Origin: Sulfurimonas sp.
GTDB lineage: Bacteria > Campylobacterota > Campylobacteria > Campylobacterales > Sulfurimonadaceae
Direction: 5' to 3'
DNA: 8,696 nt
Assembly: GCA_012963655.1 (NCBI GenBank)
Contig: DTVI01000118.1
Span: forward strand, 1-8,696
Part shown: in pieces, positions 1 through 7,109 of the stretch
Layout: every line of letters starts with the position of its first letter
Numbering within the stretch: position 1 is the first letter of the stretch
Program-made: the position numbers and the translations under genes
Notes under the pieces: generated by a model
Seen by the model: only the letters and a program-made list of their open reading frames with translations
Databases searched by the model: none
Told to the model about the DNA's origin: nothing

Positions 1-391
1 TCATTACGCTGGCCAGAAGTGGCTGCAGGCATCCGTTTTGATACCAGTAGCCATAATCCTGATGCCACTCCCATGCCCCACCGATTTTTGGATCCTTCAA
101 AATCATTTTGGAGTGGTAGTGATAGACCTCGCCATCCAGTAACACTTCCATGCTGTTGACAATGCGATGGCATCTGGCAAACATGCCGTAGATGGTATCT
201 CCTGGGTGATTCCAAAGCGACAGACGAACGGTGCCACCCTGCCCATCCTTTCTTCCTTGGCTCCTTCGATCAAGTTCGCGATCCTGCTTCGTGGCACTGC
301 TGAGCAGACAGATCTCCTCCTCATCAAACAACTTCTTAATCAAAAGGTACCCATCTCTCTGGTACGCTTTGATTTGTTCATGATTGAACAT
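1..391 (-). CDS. Phytanoyl-CoA dioxygenase (PhyH) family oxygenase, 3' end outside window
   Basis: The first 130 residues are visible and the frame is still open at base 1. The fragment begins MFNHEQIKAYQRDGYLLIKK, the usual PhyH N-terminus, and carries the segment EWHQDYGYWYQNGCL at about residues 108-122. Its H110-x-D112 pair matches the two N-terminal ligands of the Fe(II) site in Fe(II)/2-oxoglutarate oxygenases. The distal histidine and the 2-oxoglutarate-binding arginine would lie beyond the window. Family members hydroxylate an unactivated carbon with O2 and 2-oxoglutarate in the cytoplasm; substrates vary widely and cannot be read here. ATG at 389-391 is the only plausible start, since an in-frame TAG lies at 395-397; no clear Shine-Dalgarno precedes it. 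A 257-bp gap with its own candidate promoter separates it from the upstream operon, so it may be a separate unit, although same-strand context suggests a related role. Confidence 0.88.
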   Translation of the reverse strand, partial: MFNHEQIKAYQRDGYLLIKKLFDEEEICLLSSATKQDRELDRRSQGRKDGQGGTVRLSLWNHPGDTIYGMFARCHRIVNSMEVLLDGEVYHYHSKMILKDPKIGGAWEWHQDYGYWYQNGCLQPLLASVM

Positions 392-648
392 CAGCTAAAG
401 TTGGTCGAAACGGTTATAAATATTTTTAATACAGTTAAATACATACGATGTAAATAAATAAAATTCCTGTTCCAATGCATTAATAACGGGCCGGCCCTGA
501 TTCAAAGTTTTGGGGAGCGGAATAGTTTCGTAGGAGAATTCACTCAATGGGGTCTGTTTTTCTCAACACTCAAAAAACTACCTTGACAAAAAAAGTGTTA
601 CAGATAGATTCTCAGATTCTGCAAAGGAATTAAAAAAAAGCAGATGTA
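392..648. other. Intergenic region between amidohydrolase and PhyH genes
   Basis: This is the longest gene-free stretch in the window. I see no coding sequence in it. It holds the candidate PhyH promoter, a perfect palindrome GGGCCGGCCC (488-497), a second palindrome AATGCATT (474-481), an AACACT/AGTGTT inverted repeat (565-570 and 594-599) and a tandem AGATTCT pair (606-612 and 614-620). A run of eight T on the minus strand (632-639) lies just after the amidohydrolase stop, but no GC-rich stem precedes it, so it is not a convincing intrinsic terminator. Confidence 0.6.
426..454 (-). promoter_or_regulatory. Candidate sigma70-type promoter for the PhyH gene
   Basis: Read on the minus strand, TTTACA (449-454; 5 of 6 to consensus) is followed after exactly 17 nt by TATTAA (426-431; 4 of 6). 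Transcription would start near 419, giving a leader of about 28 nt before the ATG at 391. An interrupted palindrome TACAT-ACG-ATGTA (440-452) overlaps the -35 box and could be a regulator site. The surroundings are very AT-rich, so chance matches are expected. Confidence 0.35.
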
Positions 649-1578
649 CTATAGTTTTAAAATTTTTAACGCATTTATACCGGTGATTTTGTCAAACACA
701 TTTTGATCGATAGCGTTTTCCGCAAGCAGATTGCGAAGATATGTCAAGGTAGGTATTTTCCCTTTTTCGTCTCCGTAGCACACGTCCGTGCCAAAGAGAA
801 GCTGGTCCTGAAACTCCTTCAGAAAGCGTATCCCGAACGCTCTATCCCTGCTGATGGCATTGAGCCCGCTGTTCGCTGACAGGTCTGCATAGAGGTTGGT
901 GTGAGTACGCAGCAGTTTTGGAAGGCTACCTTCTGTCTCTATCGGACCGCGAGGGTAGATGAATTTATTCTCTGGTTTAATATTCCCACTGATCTCCGCC
1001 CAGAAGCCGGGAGCGTGCCCGATCAAAATCGTATCTGCCGACTGGCGAAGAAGCGTTTCCAAACGGGGGGATCCTACCTCGTCGTATAAGCCATAAACAC
1101 CTCTTCCAGGCCCGGTACAATGCATTAGAACCGGTAGCCCAAAAGTTCCACATTGCCTGCACATGTTTATCATTCGCGGATCGTCCATAGCGATATTGGC
1201 TGTTATCTCTCCGATGCCTGCACAGTCAAGCTCAATGAAACGCTCAATGATCCACGAAAAGTCCGCTTCAGGAGGATTGCCGACCTGGTCAGGTTCCAGA
1301 TTACCCGCGCATCCCATTCGGGGATCCAGGTTCCCAAAACTGATAATACGATCTCTATATTTCCTGGCAGTCTTCAGTTGGCTGATGACATCTGGATTAG
1401 GAGCGAAAAGAAAAGGTCCATGGCTGCTTTCTGGTGAAGCTCCAAGAGGAAGAAAGACGGCTTTGTCTATTCGCTCCTTATCGAGCCGTTTAATAAGTCT
1501 CTCCCATGTAACCGTTAATCGATCCATCATGTCAACACGGCGTAAATCACCTACATGAGTATGAATGTCAATAATCAT
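649..1578 (-). CDS. Amidohydrolase_2-type metal-dependent hydrolase (TIM-barrel)
   Basis: This 309-residue protein looks like a complete, cytosolic member of the amidohydrolase superfamily. It opens with the metal-binding H-x-H motif (MIIDIHTHVG, H6 and H8). E124 lies in GIGEI, H153 in VLMHCTG, H188 in LIGHAPG, and the near-C-terminal D265 in LLFGTD is the usual catalytic aspartate. This order fits PF04909 enzymes, which include decarboxylases, amide hydrolases and lactonases. Hydrolysis of a sugar lactone made by the nearby dehydrogenase is one option, but the reaction cannot be fixed from sequence. No signal peptide is seen. The start is supported by AGGGGA (1585-1590), six bases upstream of ATG. 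Only 15 nt separate it from the aminotransferase stop, and the ribosome-binding site sits in that gap, indicating co-transcription and probably translational coupling. It is the last gene before a 257-bp gap. Confidence 0.88.
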   Translation of the reverse strand: MIIDIHTHVGDLRRVDMMDRLTVTWERLIKRLDKERIDKAVFLPLGASPESSHGPFLFAPNPDVISQLKTARKYRDRIISFGNLDPRMGCAGNLEPDQVGNPPEADFSWIIERFIELDCAGIGEITANIAMDDPRMINMCRQCGTFGLPVLMHCTGPGRGVYGLYDEVGSPRLETLLRQSADTILIGHAPGFWAEISGNIKPENKFIYPRGPIETEGSLPKLLRTHTNLYADLSANSGLNAISRDRAFGIRFLKEFQDQLLFGTDVCYGDEKGKIPTLTYLRNLLAENAIDQNVFDKITGINALKILKL

Positions 1579-1593
1579 TGTCTTTCCCCTGGT

Positions 1594-2934
1594 TCATCGT
1601 TTGACGGTTAAAGTACTCGTGCCCCACGAGCCTATTTGTTCCGGATCACCCGGATCCTCCGGCAGCAGTTCTTCATAACACTCCGCTACTTTCCTGAATG
1701 CCGCAGCAAATGGTTTGATCGCCTCCGGATCCAACTTTTTGAACCAGGGTACCTGGAACATCTTTGCTTGTATCCCTGTTGAAACAGGGAGAGTCTGCGG
1801 GTCCTGCCGGGGGTCAGTTTCGGGATGCGCATTGGCCAGTATAGTCGGCTTGCCGTCACCATATACGTCTAAAGTGTTGAAAAGAGGGTGGGTTTGCAGG
1901 GCGATATTACAGCCTGGCTCACAAGCAGTGACTCCTTCAGCCTGCACGGCGGCGCAGAATCGTGTAATTGACAAACCACCAAGCTCGTCACGATTATAAT
2001 GTCCAAGTGGATTATACCACCCGCCTTTTGTGTTCCCCGAACCTTCCGAAGGTCTGTGCGAGCGGATACCCGGTACGCCTTCCAGCATGTCCCAGAAAGC
2101 ATTCATTGCTCGATCGATCTCAACCATCTGCTCCGGATAGCTTTTGAGTTGTACCCGCCCTATTGCCGAACACAGTTGGTTGAGCCTGTACTTGTAGCCT
2201 CCCCAGGGAACTCCCGCCCCTGTTTTGAGGTCTGGTAGTGTGAGGAAATCGTTGTGGCGTGCATAATGGGAAAAGGCAATTGCCCGCTCGTAAATTTGTC
2301 GATCATTTGTCGCCAGCATTCCCCCTTCGCCAATTGGAAACGATTTCACCGACGTGAGGGAAAACCCAGCGACCTCACCGAAAGTTCCCGTCATTTGTCC
2401 CTTGTACAGACTGCCGTGGGAGTGAGAGCAATCTTCCAGCACAGCAATGTTGCGTTTGCGGGCGAGTGCGATGATGACATCCATATCAGCAGGCACACCA
2501 GAATAATGAACAACAACAATCGCCTTGGTTCTCTTGGTAATTCGTCGCTCAATATCCTGGGGGTCGATGCACAATGTGTCTGGGTCAATATCCGCTAGTA
2601 CTACCGTGCCCCCTAAAGAGAATACAGGTACACAGGAAGCCCAATAGGTCATGTTTGGACAGATGACTTCGTCTCCTCGTCCAATGCCCAGCCCAAACAA
2701 GGAGCTATGAATCGCAGAAGTCCCATTATTGTGCGCCAAGGCATATTTTACACCCAGCCACTCAGCGTACTCCTTTTCGAATTCAACAGTGATGTCCATA
2801 CTGGATATTTTACGTTTCCGCAGAACCTCCAGTACTGCTTCTTCCATCTCTGGGGTTACAATAGGCCAAAGAAAGAGCTCCTCATTTTGATTAGTGATTA
2901 TTTGTGATCCGCCAAGAAGTGCAAGTTTGCTCAA
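1594..2934 (-). CDS. DegT/DnrJ/EryC1/StrS family PLP-dependent aminotransferase
   Basis: This 446-residue protein is a fold-type I PLP enzyme of the sugar/cyclitol aminotransferase family. Visible elements are the phosphate-binding NNGTSAIHSS (69-78), LEDCSHSHGS (166-175) with D168 for the PLP ring nitrogen, the Schiff-base lysine K197 in SLTSVKSFPIGEGG, and YKYRLNQL (248-255), matching the family's NYRL region. Family members transfer an amino group from glutamate or glutamine to a keto-sugar, keto-cyclitol or similar ketone; the upstream Gfo/Idh gene could supply that ketone. The protein is longer than the usual 370-400 residues, with extra sequence at about 345-390 and a short tail after 424. 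The start is TTG, chosen because an in-frame TAA lies directly upstream (2935-2937), AAGGTGA is well placed, and the conserved N-terminal LALLGG follows. Its stop lies 15 nt before the amidohydrolase start. The substrate is unknown. Confidence 0.9.
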   Translation of the reverse strand: MSKLALLGGSQIITNQNEELFLWPIVTPEMEEAVLEVLRKRKISSMDITVEFEKEYAEWLGVKYALAHNNGTSAIHSSLFGLGIGRGDEVICPNMTYWASCVPVFSLGGTVVLADIDPDTLCIDPQDIERRITKRTKAIVVVHYSGVPADMDVIIALARKRNIAVLEDCSHSHGSLYKGQMTGTFGEVAGFSLTSVKSFPIGEGGMLATNDRQIYERAIAFSHYARHNDFLTLPDLKTGAGVPWGGYKYRLNQLCSAIGRVQLKSYPEQMVEIDRAMNAFWDMLEGVPGIRSHRPSEGSGNTKGGWYNPLGHYNRDELGGLSITRFCAAVQAEGVTACEPGCNIALQTHPLFNTLDVYGDGKPTILANAHPETDPRQDPQTLPVSTGIQAKMFQVPWFKKLDPEAIKPFAAAFRKVAECYEELLPEDPGDPEQIGSWGTSTLTVKR

Positions 2935-2938
2935 TTAT

Positions 2939-2945
2939 TCACCTT
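2939..2945 (-). promoter_or_regulatory. Ribosome-binding site deciding the TTG start of the aminotransferase
   Basis: On the minus strand AAGGTGA precedes the TTG at 2932-2934 by four bases. With the in-frame TAA in between, no other start can include the conserved N-terminus, so TTG initiation is well supported. Confidence 0.65.
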
Positions 2946-2951
2946 TCAACT

Positions 2952-4007
2952 TTATTTTTCATATACCGGAAGACTGACTGGTTTTTCTATCCTGGCGCTC
3001 TGATAGATGGCCAGGATAATCTCCACCGCTTTTCGGGCTTCCAGTCCGTCCACCAAAGGTTTCCTCCCGGATTCTATGGCCGCGACCAAGTCTTCGAACT
3101 GCTTCTGATGACCGTGGAAGCCGATTGCCGCCGGATCGGCAGCGCCACCTTCGGTTTCAGTGGAAACGGAGAATCTTCTGCGTATCTCTTGATCCTCGGC
3201 CGATTCTTCCACGAAACTCCAGATCGTCAGGCTTTCTTCCTCCATGACGGCACTGCCGGCACTGCCGCATATGTCGATTCTCTTTTTAAATCCAGGATAG
3301 ATTGCTGTGGAGCCTTCGATAACACCTAAAGCACCGTTGGCGAAGCGGAGCGTCGCCACAGCATTGTCCTCCACTTCGATACGCTCGTGCCCTAAAGTAC
3401 CTGTAAAAGCCTGCACGCACTCAACCGTACCCATAAACCACTGCAGCAGGTCTATGGCGTGGATGGATTGGTTCATCAGCGCTCCCCCTCCGTCAAGCCG
3501 CCAGGTGCCTTTCCAGCCGCCTTCATCGTAGTACTGCTGGCTGCGGAACCACTTGCAGGTTGCATCTCCCAAAACAAGTCGCCCAAACCTGCCTTTGTCC
3601 AGTGCCTCCTTGATAATCTTCGAGACCTCGTGGAATCTGGAAGGAAAGACTCCGGCCAGGGTCACACCAGCTTTCTCGCAGGCTTCGATGATGTTGTCGC
3701 AGCGCTCCAAGCTGATTTCCAGCGGTTTTTCCACCACCAGATGCTTCCCCGCCTTCGCAGCAGCCAAAGACGGTTCCAGATGATAGCCTGAAGGGGTGCA
3801 TATTGAGACGACCTCCAGATCAGGGTCATCCAGAAACGCCTCGATCGCCTCATAGCCTCTGCAGCCGAGCTTTTCTCCAAATCTGTCAGCCTTTTCTCGG
3901 TTTCTGGAACAACAGGCCACCAACGTCGCCCCTTCCATCGCTTGAATCGCCCGGGCGTGAAAATCGGCAATCAATCCAAGTCCAACGATACCGAATCCTA
4001 AACTCAT
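2952..4007 (-). CDS. Gfo/Idh/MocA family NAD(P)-dependent oxidoreductase
   Basis: This 351-residue protein has the full architecture of the glucose-fructose oxidoreductase / inositol dehydrogenase family. The N-terminal Rossmann fold begins FGIVGLGLIADFHARAI with the dinucleotide-binding GxGxxA at about 9-14. The EKP signature (VVEKPLEIS, E93-K94-P95) supplies the catalytic lysine, and GGGALMNQSIHAIDLLQW (173-190) supplies H183, the usual acid/base partner. Position 179 is Asn where inositol dehydrogenases often have Asp; Asn also occurs in sugar-nucleotide and other members. Such enzymes oxidise a sugar or cyclitol hydroxyl to a ketone, reversibly, in the cytosol. The ATG is preceded by AGGAGA (4012-4017). 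The gene is 17 nt upstream of the aminotransferase, and a dehydrogenase-transaminase pair commonly makes or breaks an amino-sugar or aminocyclitol. The 135-nt gap on its upstream side holds no visible gene or convincing terminator. Confidence 0.92.
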   Translation of the reverse strand: MSLGFGIVGLGLIADFHARAIQAMEGATLVACCSRNREKADRFGEKLGCRGYEAIEAFLDDPDLEVVSICTPSGYHLEPSLAAAKAGKHLVVEKPLEISLERCDNIIEACEKAGVTLAGVFPSRFHEVSKIIKEALDKGRFGRLVLGDATCKWFRSQQYYDEGGWKGTWRLDGGGALMNQSIHAIDLLQWFMGTVECVQAFTGTLGHERIEVEDNAVATLRFANGALGVIEGSTAIYPGFKKRIDICGSAGSAVMEEESLTIWSFVEESAEDQEIRRRFSVSTETEGGAADPAAIGFHGHQKQFEDLVAAIESGRKPLVDGLEARKAVEIILAIYQSARIEKPVSLPVYEK

Positions 4008-4142
4008 GTTATCTCCTGAAGCATGTTTTTTGCCCTTAGCAACTTCCCTTCATTCAGTTTTCTGAGGGTTCTGAAAAAGCAGCTCAAGAACTATGGTTTT
4101 TACCAAGGCAGTATCTTCAGAGCATTGCCGCTACTGGGATTT

Positions 4143-5837
4143 CTACACCATTTTGAACATTTGAGACATTCGCCGACCTAAAAGTCGATTGGCAAAGGAG
4201 ATAGCACTCAAGACCAGCAGGATGAGGATCGTTCCCAAAGCATAGGCGGGGCCGATAGTGGCAGAAAAAAGGTATTCAATGATGGCCACGGTAATGGTTT
4301 TCCATTGGGCCGAATAAAGAATGATGGTCGTAGAAAGCTCCCCCATTAGAGTCGAAAAACAGATAACCGATCCTGCCACGACGCCGGGGGCCATCAATGG
4401 AAGGGTAACCTTTCTGAAGGTAGTTAACCAGGGGGCACCGCTAATTGTGGAGGCTTCCTCTACAGCCACATCGATCTGGGTCAGAGAAGCCACGGTTGAT
4501 CGGAAAATATAAGGCATCCGCCGAATAAAATACCCAACGACCATGATCATCCAAGTACCGATTAAGATGATGAATCCAGACGAAAACCCAATCAGTATTG
4601 CCACACCCACAACAATCCCAGGGAGGATGAAAGGCAGCATCACAGTCAGATCCAGAATCCATTTTCCCAGAAATCGTTTTCTCACACTGATGTATGCCAG
4701 CAATGTACCGACTAAAGCAGCAACTACCGTAGATGAAGTAGCTAAAAAGAGGCTGTTGATGATAGGTGTTTTGGCAATGTCAAAGATCCGGCTGTAATTT
4801 TCCAGAGAAAATTTCGTGGGATATCTGGTTCCAGCCCATCCTTCCGTGAAAGATGTCAGGATCACCGTCAGATGCGGCAGGAGAGAAAAAAAGATGACAC
4901 CAGCACAGAATATCACCCCCACCCATTTTAAAATTTTATTGTGAGAAATCCGAGCTTCCTGCGTTGTGCCGGAAATGGTGACGAAGGAACGTTTAGCTGT
5001 GAAGTACTGGGAAAGAAAGATCGCAATGCCGACCATTGCAACATTAACCAGTGCAATAGCACCGGCCGTGTGCAAGTTATAAAATCCAACGACCTGAAAG
5101 TGGATCAAGGTTGGTAGCACATAGAAATTTCCACCCAAAATAGCAGGCACGCCATAGTTTCCAACAGCCCGAATGAAGACGATCAGTGCACCTGCTACAA
5201 TAGAAGGTATCACCAAGGGTAAAGTAATTGTTCGGATCGCCTGCCATCTGGACGCACCCATGATTGAGGCACTTTCCTCAATATATGGATCCGCTGAAAG
5301 AAGCGAGCCATAGGTCAAAAGAAAGACGAAGGGATAAAGGCTCATTGTCATGGCGATAACGATCCCTGGAGCACCGTAAATATCAGGTAGGGAAAATCCG
5401 AAAATTGTATCCAGAAAATAATTCACAACACCTTCTCGCCCAAAGAGGAGTATCCATGAATAGGCCCCCACAAAAGGAGGCAGGATCAGTGGCACAGTGC
5501 CCAGCGTAAGGAACACCACTTTAAATGGAACTTCCGTTCTGGCAACAAAATAGGCCATAGGGATCCCGATCAGGCATGAAAATAACACACAAGAAAAACC
5601 CACCACCAGGGTGTTCAAAAATGCGCTTTTATAGAGTGAGGATGAAAAAAATTGCGTGAAGTTGGCTAGGGTAAGATTTTCTATTGACGTCGTTTCTCCC
5701 ATTACCAGGAAACTGTTGAGAATAACTTTGGAGAGTGGATAGATGATAAAAACCACTAGAATCAGAAGCGCCAGACCCAAAATCAGATAAGGAATCAACT
5801 CAATTTTATGGAGCCGTTGCCGTAGAGTGTTTGCCAT
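4143..5837 (-). CDS. ABC importer permease, fused two-domain FbpB/AfuB type
   Basis: This 564-residue inner-membrane protein contains two tandem binding-protein-dependent transport domains, roughly residues 1-285 and 300-555, with about twelve hydrophobic segments in total. Each half carries the EAA loop that docks on the ATPase: EESASIMGASRWQAIRTITLP at 187-207 and EEASTISGAPWLTTFRKVTLP at 460-480. A fused permease of this length is typical of the ferric iron (FbpB), sugar-phosphate (AfuB) and 2-aminoethylphosphonate branches. It forms the translocation channel with two copies of the neighbouring ATPase and accepts substrate from the periplasmic protein. The start ATG has only a distant AGAGGG (ten bases upstream), so initiation may be modest. 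It follows the ATPase gene by 56 nt, in the common order binding protein, ATPase, permease. The reading frame appears intact throughout. Confidence 0.93.
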   Translation of the reverse strand: MANTLRQRLHKIELIPYLILGLALLILVVFIIYPLSKVILNSFLVMGETTSIENLTLANFTQFFSSSLYKSAFLNTLVVGFSCVLFSCLIGIPMAYFVARTEVPFKVVFLTLGTVPLILPPFVGAYSWILLFGREGVVNYFLDTIFGFSLPDIYGAPGIVIAMTMSLYPFVFLLTYGSLLSADPYIEESASIMGASRWQAIRTITLPLVIPSIVAGALIVFIRAVGNYGVPAILGGNFYVLPTLIHFQVVGFYNLHTAGAIALVNVAMVGIAIFLSQYFTAKRSFVTISGTTQEARISHNKILKWVGVIFCAGVIFFSLLPHLTVILTSFTEGWAGTRYPTKFSLENYSRIFDIAKTPIINSLFLATSSTVVAALVGTLLAYISVRKRFLGKWILDLTVMLPFILPGIVVGVAILIGFSSGFIILIGTWMIMVVGYFIRRMPYIFRSTVASLTQIDVAVEEASTISGAPWLTTFRKVTLPLMAPGVVAGSVICFSTLMGELSTTIILYSAQWKTITVAIIEYLFSATIGPAYALGTILILLVLSAISFANRLLGRRMSQMFKMV

Positions 5838-5893
5838 GTTACCAAATCCCTCTCAAGACAGGCACGTAAAAATCAGGCCTGGATTGATAGCGA

Positions 5894-7078
5894 TTATTTT
5901 TTATCTGAAGAAAAAATTTTGACATCTTTACCTTCGAAAATGATTGCTATTTTATTCCCTACCTGGATTCCCTTGACTCGCCGATTTTGGTCAACAAGAA
6001 CCTCTTGAGAAACTTCTTGCTCAAAGATCTCTATAAAATATCGAACCAGTGACCCGAGATAAAGTATGTGTTTTACTGTTCCCTTCAGCGAATTCGGTGT
6101 GTCCGACTGTGGCGTGATCTCAATCCGTTCAGGTCTCACAAAAAGTACGCCTTCCGAGTTAGACAAGCCGTGATGTTCGTTAGAGCTGAAGTCCAAGGAT
6201 ATTTTCTCGTCAGATGGGAAAGCGATAACCCGTGATCCGTTACTTTCGCTGATAACGGAGCATTGAAGGAAATTCGCATGACCGATGAAGTCTGCCACTG
6301 GTATGGAGTTGGGGTTTTCATATATTTCATCGGGAGTTCCAATCTGGCTGACCTTTCCGTCGTGCATGACAGCTATTTGGTCTGAGATGGCAAGTGCTTC
6401 CTCCTGATCGTGTGTTACATAGATTGTGGTCACTTTTGCTTGTTGCTGGATTCTTCTAATTTCCTCTCGCATATAAACCCTCAGTTTTGCATCGAGATTG
6501 CTGAGAGGCTCATCCAACAGCAGAAGCTGAGGATCATAGACCAAGGCACGGGCAAGGGCGATTCGCTGTTGTTGACCTCCCGAAAGCTCGCTTGGTTTGC
6601 GTTTTTGTACATCCACAAGCCCTACCAGATCAATCATACGGTTTACCCTGTCTTTTATCTCTTCTGGGGATGTTTTGCGTATCTTCAATCCGTATGCGAC
6701 ATTTTCGAAAATCGACATGTGAGGAAACAGCGCATAGCTTTGGAAGACCATATAGCTGTCATGCACGACGGAAAGGTCAGCCAGATTGGAACTCCCGATG
6801 ACCATTCCAATATTTCGCCTGAAAGGCGGGATCGAAGTGTAATCCCTTCCCAGAAAATCGATCTCTCCACTTGTTGGTTTTTCAAAACCGGCGATACAGC
6901 GAAGTGTCGTTGTCTTTCCGCATCCGCTTGGACCCAGTAAGGTAAACAAGTCTCCTTCCCGAACCTCCAGAGAAACATCGTCTAATGCTTTTACGTTTTT
7001 ATCTTTGCCAGCGAAGATCTTGGAGAGACTTTGGATCGAAAGTGTGACGGAGGGGTTCTTCTTAGTAGGGTCTGCCAT
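5894..7078 (-). CDS. ABC importer ATPase (FbpC/PotA/MalK-like) with an anomalous in-frame insertion
   Basis: This 394-residue nucleotide-binding subunit would energise the adjacent importer. It shows Walker A GPSGCGKTT (49-57), Q-loop Q113 in VFQSYALFPH, signature LSGGQQQR (165-172), Walker B LLLLDEP (185-191), D-loop SNLD, switch histidine H223 in YVTHD, and a C-terminal TOBE-like regulatory region (about 285-390) with FVRPERIE. Residues 94-111 (IGSSNLADLSVVHDSYMV) are foreign to the family. They interrupt the near-invariant NIGMV-FQSYALFPH block, and their DNA is the inverted copy of the bases encoding residues 235-251. Without them the Walker A lysine to Q-loop distance is 40 residues, as in MalK (K42, Q82). 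The insertion keeps the frame but probably damages nucleotide binding or coupling; it could also be a sequence artefact. The ATG at 7078 lacks a clear Shine-Dalgarno, and an in-frame TGA at 7094-7096 excludes a longer protein. Confidence 0.93.
   Translation of the reverse strand: MADPTKKNPSVTLSIQSLSKIFAGKDKNVKALDDVSLEVREGDLFTLLGPSGCGKTTTLRCIAGFEKPTSGEIDFLGRDYTSIPPFRRNIGMVIGSSNLADLSVVHDSYMVFQSYALFPHMSIFENVAYGLKIRKTSPEEIKDRVNRMIDLVGLVDVQKRKPSELSGGQQQRIALARALVYDPQLLLLDEPLSNLDAKLRVYMREEIRRIQQQAKVTTIYVTHDQEEALAISDQIAVMHDGKVSQIGTPDEIYENPNSIPVADFIGHANFLQCSVISESNGSRVIAFPSDEKISLDFSSNEHHGLSNSEGVLFVRPERIEITPQSDTPNSLKGTVKHILYLGSLVRYFIEIFEQEVSQEVLVDQNRRVKGIQVGNKIAIIFEGKDVKIFSSDKK
6327..6376. repeat. Inverted repeat arm A (source copy, within ATPase gene)
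   Basis: These 50 bases match the reverse complement of 6752-6801 perfectly. Allowing one mismatch (6377 against 6751), the match extends to 6327-6383. This arm encodes residues 235-251 (IAVMHDGKVSQIGTPDE, in the normal sense frame), which is standard ABC ATPase sequence after the switch histidine, so it is the original copy. Confidence 0.95.
6746..6799. other. 54-nt in-frame insertion in the ATPase gene flanked by GACCAT
   Basis: GACCAT occurs at 6746-6751 and again at 6800-6805; deleting one copy plus the 48 bases between them regenerates an uninterrupted NIGMVFQSYALF coding sequence. The inserted bases are antisense copies of arm A. The left junction shares AGACCA (6745-6750) with the bases flanking arm A (6378-6383 in reverse complement), and the right junction shares GA. 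Microhomology at both ends and a templated inverted fill are what a double template switch would leave. No transposase or transposon ends are present. Confidence 0.85.
6752..6801. repeat. Inverted repeat arm B (inserted copy)
   Basis: This is the perfect 50-bp inverted copy of 6327-6376, separated from it by 375 bp. Here the ATPase frame reads the antisense of the source, giving residues without counterpart in the family, while the plus strand would encode the ordinary IAVMHDGKVSQIGTPD segment. This marks arm B as the derived copy. Zero mismatches imply that the event is very recent or artefactual. Confidence 0.95.
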
Positions 7079-7109
7079 AAATGAGTCATAAGATCACATC
7101 CATTTGAAT

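Noticed and set aside
103..327. Minus-strand 74-codon open frame
   Set aside because: It overlaps, in another frame, the PhyH gene, whose family motifs are clear.
583..610. Plus-strand TTGACA (583-588), 16 nt, TAGATT (605-610)
   Set aside because: It is a fair promoter match, but there is no plus-strand gene downstream. It could drive an antisense transcript into the amidohydrolase gene, yet nothing else supports this.
632..639. Run of eight T (minus strand) after the amidohydrolase stop as an intrinsic terminator
   Set aside because: No GC-containing stem lies immediately upstream; only AT-only self-complementary sequence is present.
2904..3329. Plus-strand 141-codon open frame
   Set aside because: It is the antisense shadow of the Gfo/Idh and aminotransferase coding sequences, with no family resemblance.
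5872..5881. CAGGCCTG palindrome in the ATPase-permease gap
   Set aside because: It is an eight-base palindrome with only a weak distant GCCTG partner, too small to interpret.
6410..6940. Plus-strand 176-codon open frame opposite the ATPase gene, containing IAVMHDGKVSQIGTPD
   Set aside because: The ABC-like residues arise only because the inserted arm B is inverted; the rest resembles no family and is the antisense of a well-supported ATPase gene.
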